64,000 nt of DNA from Myroides albus. GTDB lineage: Bacteria > Bacteroidota > Bacteroidia > Flavobacteriales > Flavobacteriaceae. The notes beneath the pieces are model-generated. The model saw only the letters and a list, made by a program, of their open reading frames with translations. It did not search any database and was not told where the DNA came from. The translations under genes and the position numbers were made by a program. Shown one piece after another: positions 24,383 to 34,399 of the stretch. The first letter of the stretch is position 1, and every line of letters starts with the position of its first letter. The DNA is taken from contig NZ_WMJX01000009.1 in NCBI RefSeq assembly GCF_009711045.1, positions 43,408 through 107,407 of the forward strand, written 5' to 3'.

Positions 24383-27300
24383 TTATTTCAACTTATAACG
24401 ATTGTCATACGTCTGAGTATCAATCAACTTATAATAAGGATCAATCCCCACTTCACTTGGCTTCTCATCTACTATAATTGTAAAGTCATTCTCTATGGCA
24501 CTTATCTTAACCTTCTGTAGATAAAGTACTTTCTCTGCATCACCTTTTGACTCCACAACTTTATTGTCAATCGCAAAAACACCTACTTCTACATAGTCTC
24601 TTAAACGGATAGATTCCTTAACTTCCCCATTACTATCTTGATAGAAGATTTTAGGTGGACCATCTTCATCGTAAATCTTCTCACCTTCATCGTTAGAGCG
24701 ATACTTACTGACAATTGCTCTAAACTTAACTTCATACTGACCATTCTCAAGTTGCTTTACCTCAGCCTTTTCTATATAATTGTCATACAAAGTAATTGTC
24801 TCAAACATATCTTTCACCATATACTTTAGAGAATCAGGAGTTGCTAAATAAATATCATCAACTAATTCCTTTGCTACAGTATAAGGAGCTTCTTGAAAGG
24901 CTACTTTCTTAATATACTGTTTAAGAACATCATTAAACACTTTATCTCCTAAATAATCACTCATCGTATAAAATACTACAGAACCTTTGTTATAGTGAAT
25001 ATACTGTTGATTCTCATTATACATTAAAGGAAATTCCTTTTTAGACTCGTTTTTTCTACTCATCAAATAAGAATCTAAAGCCACCTTCAGGAACTTTCGC
25101 ATCTGCCCTTTGCCGTATTCTTGCTCTAAAACTTTTAAGGAGCTATACTCTGATAAGCTTTCAGATAACATCGTAGCCCCTTTTACATTGGCCCCAATGA
25201 CCTGATGAGCCCACCACTGATGAGCTACTTCATGTGAAGTAACTGAAAAAGGATAATCTACTGCATCGTTATTTGATTCATCTACTTTTGCTATAAAGCC
25301 AATTGTTTCCGAGAATGGAATTGTATTTGCAAAAGACTGTGCAAATGCTCCCATAGTCAAAGGAAATTCAATGATACGCACTTGTTTATGCTGATATGGA
25401 CTAAAATTCTCAGTGTAATAATCTAAAGATTTTTTTACTCCCTTAATCATTCTATCTATATTATAGTCATGCCCTTTATGATAGTAAATTTCAATATTTA
25501 CATCATTCCATTTCTCTCTTTTCACTTCATATTTAGCCGAATTATAAGCATAGAAATTCAACATTTTCTGATCCATCTTATAATGGAAGTAGTTTCTATC
25601 CTTGTCAACCCATTGCTTTTCTAAATAACCTGGAGCGATTGCAATCTGATCAGAAGAAGTACTTACAGTTGTCTCAAAAGTTATCCAATCTGAATCACTC
25701 GATATATAGGTATTAGCTAAAGCATTAGGATCCGTTTGATCAGCCAAACGTTCTCTCTCTGGTAAATCATACTTTTGGCGCACATTATTGTCCGAAAGTT
25801 CACGCTGACGTTGATACCCGATTTGAGGAAAATGACCATTATTTATAAAAGTACCATTTTCTAAAACAGGTGAATTAGAACGAATTAACGTATTGGGTTT
25901 ATTCTCAACTACAAAGTGCATATTAACAGCATCGCCTGGCTTAAGACTTTCTCGCATTTTATATAACTGATACCCACTGATACTATCAATAGTAACTAAA
26001 TCAGCACCATCAATACTAATTTGATTCTTATAATCAGTACGACAGTTTATCAATAGCGTATCTATAGCCTGCGTTGTCTTGTTCTTTAGGATGTATTTTC
26101 CTTGTGCTTTAAAGTCCCTTGAAGCAGGATAAATATCCATGTCAACCTTAACATCTACTATTCTCGGCTGGGCTAATTGTTCATACTTCTTATATTTCTT
26201 TTCAATATCAACTGTCAGAAGCTCTATATCTTTAGCAGACCTATAAACATTCAATACCTTATTCTCGTAGTATAAATAACTACCTAAGGCAAGAAATGCA
26301 ACAAGAAAAATAGCTGTTGGGATTACGATGATGCTTGTTGCTCTGTCTTTTGCAATCGCAAAGCGTTCTTTGACTCCAGCAAAACCACCTCTTCTCCAAA
26401 ACAGCAAGGTTAATCCACTAATAAAACACACAAATAACAACCAATAAAGTGCATAAATATAAAACTTACCAACACCTACACCATAACCATCCATATCTGA
26501 ATATCTTGGGGTAGGTAAATCATTAAAGTAAAAGATAAGCTGTTCAATCCCCAATTTGCTGATATAATTCCAACCTATACTCATCGTCAAAAGAGCAAAG
26601 AAACCTACAATATAGTTTCTAAAAGCACTTTGAAATGCAATACTCATCAACGCCCATATAATAAATTCTATCCACTGGAAACCTAATAAGTCTTTAAAAT
26701 ACAGTCCAATCTCAAAATTATAATACCCCTTATAAGCTTGTATTGCAACACCGGCAAACAAAATAACCATCAACAGCGTAAACTGCATGAATATTAAGGC
26801 GATAAACTTTGATGCAAAAAACACCCAGTTAGGAGTTGAAGTTGAATCTATTAAAAGATTCATTCGCGATAAGATACCTCTATGAACTAAAATTCCCGCC
26901 CCTAAAAAAGTATTGATTAAAATAAAAAACTGAAATGTAGACCCTGGCACTTCAAGCATTTGCCTTGTTACTGGATAAGTCTCCGTTCCGTACATCATAG
27001 ATAAAACCGATGCAACAGACATCATAAACAATAACCCTACTCCTACTAAAATCAGGAATACATTATTCTTTACCAAATGAACATAATCTAACTTCGCAAA
27101 CGAAAAGACGTTCTTCAATTGTTGAACAAACGAGAAATTATACGTTACTTTAGGTAAATTGATTAGGTATAAACCTCCGAAATTATTCTTTGTCACTCTT
27201 TCTCCTTTCTCCTTTTTGGCAAACGAAAGCGTAAAACCAAACTGAGAAAATTGAAATACAATTCCCAAGAACAATAAAAACAACAATGATATACTAATCC

Positions 27301-28048
27301 AGATCAAACGATTATAGATAAACCACTGTTCTAATGGTAAACTATTGTTGTTTATATCATATATAGTCCAATATTGCGTATAATAGCTAATTGCTTGCTG
27401 ACCTGAAGGATCTAACAGAGAAGCTACTACACGATATTCTTCCTCTCCTGCAAGCGCATTGACAAAGCCCTTGAACACCATGATAACTAATATAAACACA
27501 AAGCCAATGTATACATTGCGCGAAAGCGTAACTAATACAAAGACAATACTTCCCATCAAGAACATATTTGGAATGATACTATACAAATATACTTGCATAT
27601 AGTTCCAAAACAGATTAGGCCCGAGCAAGTCTGAATTAGCCATTGGTGATAAAGTCGCTAAAAAGACACCTAAACCAATCAAAAAAGAAATACTTAAGGT
27701 AACTGTAAAGGCGCTTAAGAACTTCCCTCCTAAATAGTCAAACTTTGAAAAAGAATAAGAATACAGAATATTGTGTACATTATACTTGTAATCTCGATAA
27801 ATAGAAGCTCCTATTATAGAAGGAAACAAAAAGTACAACAGTGAATTAAACGACTCTATTATGTTGTTAACCATAAGTGGTGAATTCATCTTTAACAGTG
27901 ATGCTGTTGTCGCTTTTACTTCATCAAACACACCTATGCTACTTGCCATTACAAAAAAAGACAATACGAAAAACAACACAGCATATACGTAGAAAACCCA
28001 ACTCTTAAACCATCGTTTAAGCTCAAATGAATAAATAGTTCCAAACAT
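24383..28048 (-). CDS. ABC-2 type permease fused to an M1 aminopeptidase-like domain
   Basis: This 1221-residue fusion begins with an ABC-2 permease region (about 1-600). It contains around a dozen hydrophobic helices, such as WVFYVYAVLFFVLSFFVMAS, and two repeats separated near residue 290. The C-terminal half (about 640-1221) is a gluzincin: HEVAHQWW at 939-946, then a downstream acidic SESLSEY that aligns with the NEGFAEY zinc-ligand segment, one residue further than the usual spacing. It overlaps neither neighbour but lies 4 bases from its ATPase partner, so the pair is an operon. The peptidase domain probably faces the periplasm and may process or sense the transported material (inference). 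Confidence 0.85.
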   Translation of the reverse strand: MFGTIYSFELKRWFKSWVFYVYAVLFFVLSFFVMASSIGVFDEVKATTASLLKMNSPLMVNNIIESFNSLLYFLFPSIIGASIYRDYKYNVHNILYSYSFSKFDYLGGKFLSAFTVTLSISFLIGLGVFLATLSPMANSDLLGPNLFWNYMQVYLYSIIPNMFLMGSIVFVLVTLSRNVYIGFVFILVIMVFKGFVNALAGEEEYRVVASLLDPSGQQAISYYTQYWTIYDINNNSLPLEQWFIYNRLIWISISLLFLLFLGIVFQFSQFGFTLSFAKKEKGERVTKNNFGGLYLINLPKVTYNFSFVQQLKNVFSFAKLDYVHLVKNNVFLILVGVGLLFMMSVASVLSMMYGTETYPVTRQMLEVPGSTFQFFILINTFLGAGILVHRGILSRMNLLIDSTSTPNWVFFASKFIALIFMQFTLLMVILFAGVAIQAYKGYYNFEIGLYFKDLLGFQWIEFIIWALMSIAFQSAFRNYIVGFFALLTMSIGWNYISKLGIEQLIFYFNDLPTPRYSDMDGYGVGVGKFYIYALYWLLFVCFISGLTLLFWRRGGFAGVKERFAIAKDRATSIIVIPTAIFLVAFLALGSYLYYENKVLNVYRSAKDIELLTVDIEKKYKKYEQLAQPRIVDVKVDMDIYPASRDFKAQGKYILKNKTTQAIDTLLINCRTDYKNQISIDGADLVTIDSISGYQLYKMRESLKPGDAVNMHFVVENKPNTLIRSNSPVLENGTFINNGHFPQIGYQRQRELSDNNVRQKYDLPERERLADQTDPNALANTYISSDSDWITFETTVSTSSDQIAIAPGYLEKQWVDKDRNYFHYKMDQKMLNFYAYNSAKYEVKREKWNDVNIEIYYHKGHDYNIDRMIKGVKKSLDYYTENFSPYQHKQVRIIEFPLTMGAFAQSFANTIPFSETIGFIAKVDESNNDAVDYPFSVTSHEVAHQWWAHQVIGANVKGATMLSESLSEYSSLKVLEQEYGKGQMRKFLKVALDSYLMSRKNESKKEFPLMYNENQQYIHYNKGSVVFYTMSDYLGDKVFNDVLKQYIKKVAFQEAPYTVAKELVDDIYLATPDSLKYMVKDMFETITLYDNYIEKAEVKQLENGQYEVKFRAIVSKYRSNDEGEKIYDEDGPPKIFYQDSNGEVKESIRLRDYVEVGVFAIDNKVVESKGDAEKVLYLQKVKISAIENDFTIIVDEKPSEVGIDPYYKLIDTQTYDNRYKLK

Positions 28049-28052
28049 AAGC

Positions 28053-28928
28053 TTAATCCTTTTTAAGTGCTACAAAATACACATCTTCTAAATTTGGCTT
28101 TACTTGCACAAATCCTTCTGTTTGCAAAGACTCAGTTGAATATACACGTATATTTATTCTGTTGTCCTGATTGTACTTACTCGATAAGATATTCAACTGC
28201 TCATTATAAACAATAGCTTCCTCTCGACTAACCTCTTTATTCCAGATTAAGCCTTCTAATTTTTGTTCAGCTACACGCGGCGTATTACGCTCAAGTAATC
28301 TACCACCATTTAATATAGACATCTCGTGGCAAAGCTCATTGACGTCATCAACAATGTGAGTAGAGAAGATAACCGTATTATTTGTACCAATCTCTCTTAG
28401 CACATTTAAAAACCTATGTCTTTCTGCTGGATCAAGACCCGCTGTAGGTTCATCCACGATAATCAACTTAGGGTCATTCAACAACAATTGAGCGATACCA
28501 AAGCGCTGTTTCATTCCTCCAGAATATCCACTTACACTTTTATTTCTCACCTCAAACAAATTAGTAACCTCAAGTACTTTATCTACAATTTCTTTGCGTT
28601 GTGATGTATTTGACACCCCTTTCAAGCGAGCAAAATAATGAAGTAAATCTAATGCTGACATATTGGGATAAACCCCAAAATCTTGTGGCAAATACCCCAA
28701 TAATTTCCTAAACTCATTTTGTTGTTCTAACACATTGATATCACCAAAATAAATACTTCCAGTATCTGGCTTTTGCAACGTTGCTATGGTTCGCATTAAA
28801 GAAGATTTTCCAGCACCATTAGGACCTAATAAACCAAACATCCCTGCACCAATTTCTAAGTCCAAATTATCTAATGCTCTTACACTATTTTTGTAAGTTT
28901 TACTTAAGTTTTTAATTACTAATTTCAT
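28053..28928 (-). CDS. ABC transporter ATP-binding protein, partner of the permease-peptidase fusion
   Basis: This is a 291-residue cytoplasmic ATPase subunit. Walker A GPNGAGKSS is at 35-43, the Q-loop is in GYLPQDFGVYP, the signature is SGYSGGMKQRFG, Walker B is LIIVDEPTAGLDP, and the switch His lies in IFSTHIVDD. The C-terminal 60 residues are typical of ABC-2 exporters of the CcmA/YhaQ kind. The gene starts the operon and is followed after four bases by the fused permease, so together they form one exporter. The substrate is unknown. Confidence 0.9.
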   Translation of the reverse strand: MKLVIKNLSKTYKNSVRALDNLDLEIGAGMFGLLGPNGAGKSSLMRTIATLQKPDTGSIYFGDINVLEQQNEFRKLLGYLPQDFGVYPNMSALDLLHYFARLKGVSNTSQRKEIVDKVLEVTNLFEVRNKSVSGYSGGMKQRFGIAQLLLNDPKLIIVDEPTAGLDPAERHRFLNVLREIGTNNTVIFSTHIVDDVNELCHEMSILNGGRLLERNTPRVAEQKLEGLIWNKEVSREEAIVYNEQLNILSSKYNQDNRINIRVYSTESLQTEGFVQVKPNLEDVYFVALKKD

Positions 28929-29009
28929 AATAACACTTTTGATTGTACTCTATAAGTAGCAATTTATTAAGTTTTGTTACAAAATATTAGCACATTTATC
29001 TTTTACACT

Positions 29010-29897
29010 TTACCACTTAAAAGAATACATAGCCTTCAATCCGAATGAAGCAGTATTGTAATTCACTTTCTTACCCAAGGCTTCTACCAGAGAATTAAGG
29101 TGCAAAGGCTCATCTTCATTATCAGTATACTCAATTAGCATTGCTCCCTTTTCCTTAAATTTAGAAGCTTGATTATTCAATCCAACATCAGCATAGAGTC
29201 CAAGATACAAGCTTTGTCGAAATGCAAATTCTCTTTTAATTCCTACTTCAATAGTCCATGAAAGGCGATTAGCTAACTTTACATTCTTTGATTTTTGCAA
29301 TCTGGAAAAATCACCTAACCCCATAAAAGAAGGGTCATTTAATTCTATAAAATACTCTTGCATTTCAAGGGAAGTGCTGACGTTTCTCCATTGAATATCA
29401 ACTTTACTATTAGCAGCGAAAGAATATGCGAAACCCGTGCGAATAGACACATCTACTTTACCTGGAATGATATATTGAATACTGATTGGAATACTCACAT
29501 TGGTAAACTCCCATTCCTCAACATAAGACTCCCCTTTGTACTTAAATATGTTCAATTTACTATCATCGATATAGCCATTTTGCGCAATACCTTTAGCATC
29601 ATAAGCAATATTATTCTTACCTATTTTTGTTCCTATACCCAGTGTCCAATAACGATTTAAGTAATAATCATATCGAAAATCTACTCCAAACTCCGCTTTA
29701 ACTTTTCGATCAAAATTTTGAGGAACACTGCCAAACAGAAATCCTACACCTCCTCCTATACCTACTGCAGCCTCGTGTTTGTCTATTACCCATTTCTCTT
29801 GGGCAAAAAGGTTTGTCTTGCCAGTAAACAAAAATGCAATAACAAAACACACAAAATAAGCAACTGAATTGAATTGTAATCTGAAGTACATACCCAT
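29010..29897 (-). CDS. Outer-membrane beta-barrel protein
   Basis: This is a secreted protein of about 295 residues. The signal is probably FNSVAYFVCFVIAFLFTGKT with cleavage after LFAQ. The mature part has alternating amphipathic strands (EAAVGIGGGVGFLFGSVPQ, RYDYYLNRYWTLGIGTKIG) and ends in a beta strand with a terminal aromatic pattern, LKAMYSFKW, as expected for outer-membrane insertion. I used the ATG at 29897, because the frame's upstream 20 residues carry no signal character. It may be a PorT-like barrel. Its partner is unknown. Confidence 0.75.
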   Translation of the reverse strand: MGMYFRLQFNSVAYFVCFVIAFLFTGKTNLFAQEKWVIDKHEAAVGIGGGVGFLFGSVPQNFDRKVKAEFGVDFRYDYYLNRYWTLGIGTKIGKNNIAYDAKGIAQNGYIDDSKLNIFKYKGESYVEEWEFTNVSIPISIQYIIPGKVDVSIRTGFAYSFAANSKVDIQWRNVSTSLEMQEYFIELNDPSFMGLGDFSRLQKSKNVKLANRLSWTIEVGIKREFAFRQSLYLGLYADVGLNNQASKFKEKGAMLIEYTDNEDEPLHLNSLVEALGKKVNYNTASFGLKAMYSFKW

Positions 29898-30045
29898 AGT
29901 TATTTTAGTTAACACTTGTTTAAAAAATCTTTTCCAATATACAGATAGGATTCTCAACTACAAATAGTTAACAGCATAAAAAATAAAAAAAAGTAAACAA
30001 AGACACATTTTTCAATTGATACTCACCGAAACCCCTATAATCTAC

Positions 30046-30053
30046 TACTTTTG
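30046..30053 (+). promoter_or_regulatory. -7 promoter element of the SulP gene
   Basis: TACTTTTG matches TAnnTTTG. A TTG at 30051 that would extend the coding frame overlaps this box, so it cannot be the translation start. Confidence 0.6.
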
Positions 30054-30074
30054 CATCCTATAAACTTTCACGAT

Positions 30075-31568
30075 ATGCTACCGAACATTCTTGGGTATAA
30101 AAAAGCTGACATTAAGATTCAGAACGAATTATTAGCTGGTTTAACAGTAGCGATGACTATGATTCCAGAATCACTGTCATTTGCAATTCTCGCAGGTTTA
30201 CATCCCTTGACAGGTTTATACGCTGCCTTTCTTATGGGGATAATCACAGCTATTTTTGGTGGTCGACCTGGAATGGTTTCTGGAGGAGCTGGAGCTACTA
30301 TTATTGTAATGATTTCTCTTGTCGCTCTTTATGGTGTAGAATACTTATTTGCTGCCGTTGTTCTGGCAGGAATAATACAAATAAGTGCAGGTCTTTTCAA
30401 GCTTGGACGATTTGTGCGTTTTATCCCTCAGCCTGTTATGTATGGTTTTTTAAATGGTCTTGCAGTCGTAATATTCTTTGCACAGATTGCACAATTTAAA
30501 GTAAATGACACTTGGCTTACAGGAAGTCCGCTTTACTTGATGATAGGTTTGACCGTAGTAACCCTAATAATAGTCACGCTAATGCCTAAACTAACCAAAA
30601 CGATACCTGCAACTCTTGTAGCTATAGTGGTCATTACAGCTATCGTATTTTTCTTTCAAATAGATACGAGAAAAGTAATGGATATCGCTCACATCAGTGG
30701 AGCTTTGCCAAGTTTTCACATTCCGAGTATCCCCTTTACCTTAGAGACACTACAGATTATACTGCCTTTTTCGCTTGTTATGGCTGGTGTGGGACTGATC
30801 GAATCACTGTTAACTTTAAGTATTGTCGATGAAATAACAAACACAAAGGGAAACACTAATAAAGAAGCTATTGCGCAAGGAATAGCTAATATGACAAATG
30901 GTTTTTTTGGAGGAATGGGAGGTTGTGCGATGATTGCACAGACACTCGTCAACTTAGATGCAGGAGCCAAAAGCCGAATTGCAGCTATAATCGGATCTAT
31001 CACTATTTTGTTAGTCATACTTGTAGGGGCACCTATTATTGAACAAATTCCCTTAGCCGCACTTGTAGGGGTAATGATTATGGTTTCTATCACTACCTTT
31101 AAGTGGGTTTCCTTTCAATTAGTTACCCGTATGCCAAAAGCAGATATTCTTGTTCTATTCTTGGTAACTGCCATTATCATCACAACACACAATCTTGCCT
31201 TAGCTGTATTAATAGGAGTTATCGTCTCTGCATTAGTATTTGCTTGGGATAATGCTATACGCATTCGCGCGCGAAAATCATTTGATAAGAACGGCAATAA
31301 AGTCTATGCCATATATGGTCCTTTATTCTTTGGTAGCACAACCACTTTCATTGAGAAATTTACACCAGATAAAGACACTCAGATCATTACTATCGATTTT
31401 AAAGAATCGCGTATCGTGGATATGTCTGCATTAGAAGCCTTAAAAAAAGTCACAGATAAATACGAAGATATTCAAAAGAGAGTCATAGTTCTAAATATCA
31501 ATCCGGAAGGAAAAAGACTAATAGAAAACTCCAAACTATTCAAGAACAACATATTAGAAAACAATTAG
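30075..31568 (+). CDS. SulP-family anion transporter with STAS domain
   Basis: This inner-membrane transporter has 497 residues from ATG 30075. The transmembrane domain (about 1-390) shows the SulP opening ELLAGLTVAMTMIPESLSFA followed by AGLHPLTGLYAAF, then GRPGMVSGGAGATIIV. A C-terminal STAS domain (about 405-490) follows, with TQIITIDFKESRIVDMSALEAL. Relatives move sulfate, bicarbonate or other anions by sodium or proton symport. In marine and host-associated Bacteroidota, BicA-like and sulfate roles both occur, and the substrate is not assignable here. The start is set by the promoter that overlaps the upstream TTG. Confidence 0.9.
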   Translation: MLPNILGYKKADIKIQNELLAGLTVAMTMIPESLSFAILAGLHPLTGLYAAFLMGIITAIFGGRPGMVSGGAGATIIVMISLVALYGVEYLFAAVVLAGIIQISAGLFKLGRFVRFIPQPVMYGFLNGLAVVIFFAQIAQFKVNDTWLTGSPLYLMIGLTVVTLIIVTLMPKLTKTIPATLVAIVVITAIVFFFQIDTRKVMDIAHISGALPSFHIPSIPFTLETLQIILPFSLVMAGVGLIESLLTLSIVDEITNTKGNTNKEAIAQGIANMTNGFFGGMGGCAMIAQTLVNLDAGAKSRIAAIIGSITILLVILVGAPIIEQIPLAALVGVMIMVSITTFKWVSFQLVTRMPKADILVLFLVTAIIITTHNLALAVLIGVIVSALVFAWDNAIRIRARKSFDKNGNKVYAIYGPLFFGSTTTFIEKFTPDKDTQIITIDFKESRIVDMSALEALKKVTDKYEDIQKRVIVLNINPEGKRLIENSKLFKNNILENN

Positions 31569-31607
31569 ATTAAACTCCGTGTGATTCTTTTATTAGGCAA
31601 TATTCTT

Positions 31608-31615
31608 TATATTTG
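31608..31615 (+). promoter_or_regulatory. -7 promoter element of the 50-residue membrane protein gene
   Basis: TATATTTG lies 38 bases before the ATG at 31653. Confidence 0.5.
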
Positions 31616-31652
31616 AGTTATAATCTTATACCAATCAAAAAAACCTATAATC

Positions 31653-31805
31653 ATGCTTAAAATATCACTATCTCTATTACTTGCTATCTTAGGAGGTTAC
31701 CTTATTTTTTTAGGACTTAAAGCCGATATGTTACCTCCTACTATTACTGGAATTGGTTTCTTTATCATTGCTATTATCTTTAATCTTCCTAAAGACAAAA
31801 AGTAA
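31653..31805 (+). CDS. Small membrane protein (50 residues), unknown function
   Basis: This short gene has ATG 31653, TAA 31803-31805 and a good -7 box upstream. The product is MLKISLSLLLAILGGYLIFL followed by GLKADMLPPTITGIGFFIIA and a basic end (NLPKDKK). Two hydrophobic helices joined by a short polar loop make an inner-membrane microprotein likely. The codon pattern, promoter and compact stop support a real gene. It follows the SulP gene by 84 bases and may accompany it, but no homologue is known to me. Confidence 0.6.
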   Translation: MLKISLSLLLAILGGYLIFLGLKADMLPPTITGIGFFIIAIIFNLPKDKK

Positions 31806-31945
31806 ACGCTACTTCTTTTTTGAAATAGCTTTTAATTACAACCATACAGTTCTCGACTACCCTATTATTTATTAAATAAATAACTATCATACAACAACAT
31901 AACACAAAAAAAACTTATTAAGGATGAAGAAATAAAATGCGTTTA

Positions 31946-32683
31946 CTAATACATATACCAATAATAATCTTCAAAAAGATAAACATTATTGTACTGATAA
32001 GCGCCATCTTTAAACACCCATAACACTTTATAGTTTGATGAACCATCACTGTTATATCCTATTAGATATAAAGAATTAGCTTCTTCATCATAATAACAAA
32101 ATGTATAACCCTTCCCATTGGGTTGAAACATACTCTCATAAGCCTTTTTAGGAAATACTATTTCTTTACCATGCCATATTATCTTTATTGAAGTATAATA
32201 TTTATTAGGTTCACCACCTTCGGTACCCCACATCTTTTGACCATTGTATTTTTCTAAAAGACTATATTCTCCCTCATACCTTGTAAACTTATTTTGATTC
32301 TTTTCATAGTCAAAATCAGCTATTTTTACAACAATTTTCACTCCAGATCCAGAAAGCACAAATTCAGAGTCTGTTTCAGACTCTATCAAAGGTATCTCTG
32401 TAAAAGCTATCAACTCTTTTAATCTATTGTGATAAACCATACCTACCAGCTCGTGCTTTTGTCCACCATTCGCACCTATCCAATTCTCTGGTTCATTATC
32501 CGCACTAAACATTTGAACTATCTCACCCGATTTAAATTTACCTACTATAGTACTATTAATATTACCGTGTTTGCGCACATTGACATATCCATCTATATCC
32601 ACAATCTTAGCCAATTGAGCATAAGATAAAACACTGCTTAATAAGAATACAAGCATTAAATTATACTTGTTCAAAACATCCAT
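31946..32683 (-). CDS. Secreted SH3-like domain protein
   Basis: This 245-residue protein has a Sec signal (LMLVFLLSSVLSYAQ) and an N-terminal bacterial SH3 domain at about 22-95 (KIVDIDGYVNVRKHGNINST, then IVGKFKSGEIVQMF and WIGANGG). The C-terminal part has aromatic-rich beta strands (GKGYTFCYYDEEANSLYLIG) with no family I recognise. It is probably periplasmic or surface-exposed. The lipoprotein gene lies upstream on the same strand (49 bases away) and may be co-transcribed. Confidence 0.68.
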   Translation of the reverse strand: MDVLNKYNLMLVFLLSSVLSYAQLAKIVDIDGYVNVRKHGNINSTIVGKFKSGEIVQMFSADNEPENWIGANGGQKHELVGMVYHNRLKELIAFTEIPLIESETDSEFVLSGSGVKIVVKIADFDYEKNQNKFTRYEGEYSLLEKYNGQKMWGTEGGEPNKYYTSIKIIWHGKEIVFPKKAYESMFQPNGKGYTFCYYDEEANSLYLIGYNSDGSSNYKVLWVFKDGAYQYNNVYLFEDYYWYMY

Positions 32684-32732
32684 ACCTATTAATTAGAATT
32701 GTCCTTTAATTATATAATTATTCAATTAGAAC

Positions 32733-33155
32733 TTAAAAATCCATCTCATATTTAAACTTAAATCCCTTAGGAGCCATTATAGTATCTCTTTCATACATAT
32801 TCATATACAGCTCAATTGTATCTTTCTTGCCCTCTACATAAACTTTATAAACATCCAGCAATCCCCTCCCATACCTTCCATTCTCCGTAGCAAAAGGACA
32901 GCAACTTCCTACTCTATTATATACAATTGGATTACCATCTAAATCGACTAGCTCTTTCAAATATATACGTTCACTCTCTGGGCCGATACTATCTTTAGCA
33001 CCACCGATCAAAATTGGGTTAGTCGAAGTATAACCAAATTCATTTTCACCTATATCTACTTTGATTGATGCTAAATCGTCTACAGTCTTTTCCTTTTTAC
33101 AGTTTGAGAAAAACAAACAAACCGACCCCATTAACAATAAAATAATTTTTCTCAT
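32733..33155 (-). CDS. Small lipoprotein of unknown function
   Basis: This 140-residue lipoprotein has signal MRKIILLLMGSVCLFFSNC with lipobox Cys19. The mature domain includes the motif VGSCCPFATENG with a vicinal cysteine pair, then GLLDVYKVYVEGKKDTI and ELYMNMYERDTIMAPKGFKF. This is a recurring small Bacteroidota domain whose role I do not know, and related proteins carry unreliable enzyme names in databases. It lies between the SH3-like gene and the cysteine synthase-like gene, with no evident functional tie. Confidence 0.68.
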   Translation of the reverse strand: MRKIILLLMGSVCLFFSNCKKEKTVDDLASIKVDIGENEFGYTSTNPILIGGAKDSIGPESERIYLKELVDLDGNPIVYNRVGSCCPFATENGRYGRGLLDVYKVYVEGKKDTIELYMNMYERDTIMAPKGFKFKYEMDF

Positions 33156-33216
33156 AATTTTACAATAAAGTATCTAACAAAAATCAAATTTAACGATAAA
33201 ATAAATCTTAAAAAAA

Positions 33217-33257
33217 ACAAAAAAGCACCTAATCCGAAGATTGATGCTTTTTCTTTA
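33217..33257 (-). terminator. Probable terminator after the cysteine synthase-like gene
   Basis: On the minus strand GCATCAATC faces GATTAGGTGC around a TTCG-type loop, with a run of six Ts. The stem has a mismatch. Confidence 0.65.
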
Positions 33258-33280
33258 AAATATAATGTGTGCGTATTTTA

Positions 33281-34312
33281 TTACTTCACATAATTGATTT
33301 CATTCTTAGGTTCTCCATCTAAGAAACCTTGTTGTTCCATCCAAGTATCACTGTAAATTTTACTCATATAACGTGATCCGTGATCTGGAAATAGCATCAC
33401 AACAACACTATCCTTATCAAACTCACCTTGTGCAGCATATTGTCTTGTCGCTTGTAATACAGCTCCTGAAGTATATCCCATAAAGAGTCCTTCAGTTCGA
33501 GCCAATTCACGTGCAGCTTGTGCAGCATCCTTATCAGTTACTTTCATAAACTTATCTATAACAGAGAAGTCCGTTGCTGTAGGGATTAGGTTTTTTCCTA
33601 ATCCTTCTATCTTGTAGGGAGCAATTTCATTTGGATCTAATTCTCCCGTTTCATGATATTTTTTCAACACCGAACCATAAGCATCAACTCCGAGAACTTT
33701 GATATTTGGGTTTTTCTCTTTTAAAAACCTTGCTGTCCCAGAGATTGTTCCACCTGTTCCAGAACAACATACGAAGTGGGTAATCTTACCTCCTGTCTGT
33801 TCCCAAATCTCAGGTCCTGTTGACATATAGTGTGCTTCAGTATTTAACTCATTGAAATACTGATTAATATAAATTGAATTAGGCAATTCCTTTTGTACAC
33901 TTTTAGCAACCTCATAGTATGAACGAGGATCATCAGCTGGTACATTTGCAGGACAAACATAAACTGTAGCTCCCATTGCACGAAGCATATCAATTTTGTC
34001 CGCAGAAGATTTATCACTTACTGATAATACACATTTATATCCCTTAATAGCACTTACCATAGCAATACTAAATCCAGTATTACCTGAGGTTGTTTCTACG
34101 ATTGTACTTCCTGGTTTTAAAAGTCCTTTTTTCTCAGCAGCTTCAATAATATACAATGCAATTCTATCTTTTGCAGAATGCCCAGCATTAAATGCTTCTA
34201 CTTTTCCATAGAAATTTCCTGCTAAGCCTTCCGTTACTTTTGGTAGTTTAACTAAAGGTGTATTTCCGATAAAAGACAATACATTATCAAAAGCTTGAAT
34301 ATCTTCTTTCAT
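33281..34312 (-). CDS. Cysteine synthase / cystathionine beta-synthase-like PLP enzyme
   Basis: This 343-residue fold-type II PLP enzyme makes cysteine or cystathionine by beta-replacement. PLP Lys48 lies in [15 protein letters not shown] is at 76-80, and the phosphate loop is [10 protein letters not shown]. The enzyme has no C-terminal CBS regulatory pair. The long C-terminus ([19 protein letters not shown]) is typical of the CBS-like/CysM2 branch rather than CysK. In related genomes this gene is often annotated as cystathionine beta-synthase. The substrate preference remains open. It lies alone with its own terminator. Confidence 0.85.
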   Translation of the reverse strand: MKEDIQAFDNVLSFIGNTPLVKLPKVTEGLAGNFYGKVEAFNAGHSAKDRIALYIIEAAEKKGLLKPGSTIVETTSGNTGFSIAMVSAIKGYKCVLSVSDKSSADKIDMLRAMGATVYVCPANVPADDPRSYYEVAKSVQKELPNSIYINQYFNELNTEAHYMSTGPEIWEQTGGKITHFVCCSGTGGTISGTARFLKEKNPNIKVLGVDAYGSVLKKYHETGELDPNEIAPYKIEGLGKNLIPTATDFSVIDKFMKVTDKDAAQAARELARTEGLFMGYTSGAVLQATRQYAAQGEFDKDSVVVMLFPDHGSRYMSKIYSDTWMEQQGFLDGEPKNEINYVK

Positions 34313-34399
34313 AACTATTTAATTATAATGACAACCTGTTTTTAGTGAAAACATTTGTCAATTTTACTATTCTAACAAATTTACTAAAAAGGAAATTAA

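Noticed and set aside
30051..30074. Upstream TTG start for the SulP gene
   Set aside because: It overlaps the -7 promoter box, so it cannot be translated from that promoter.
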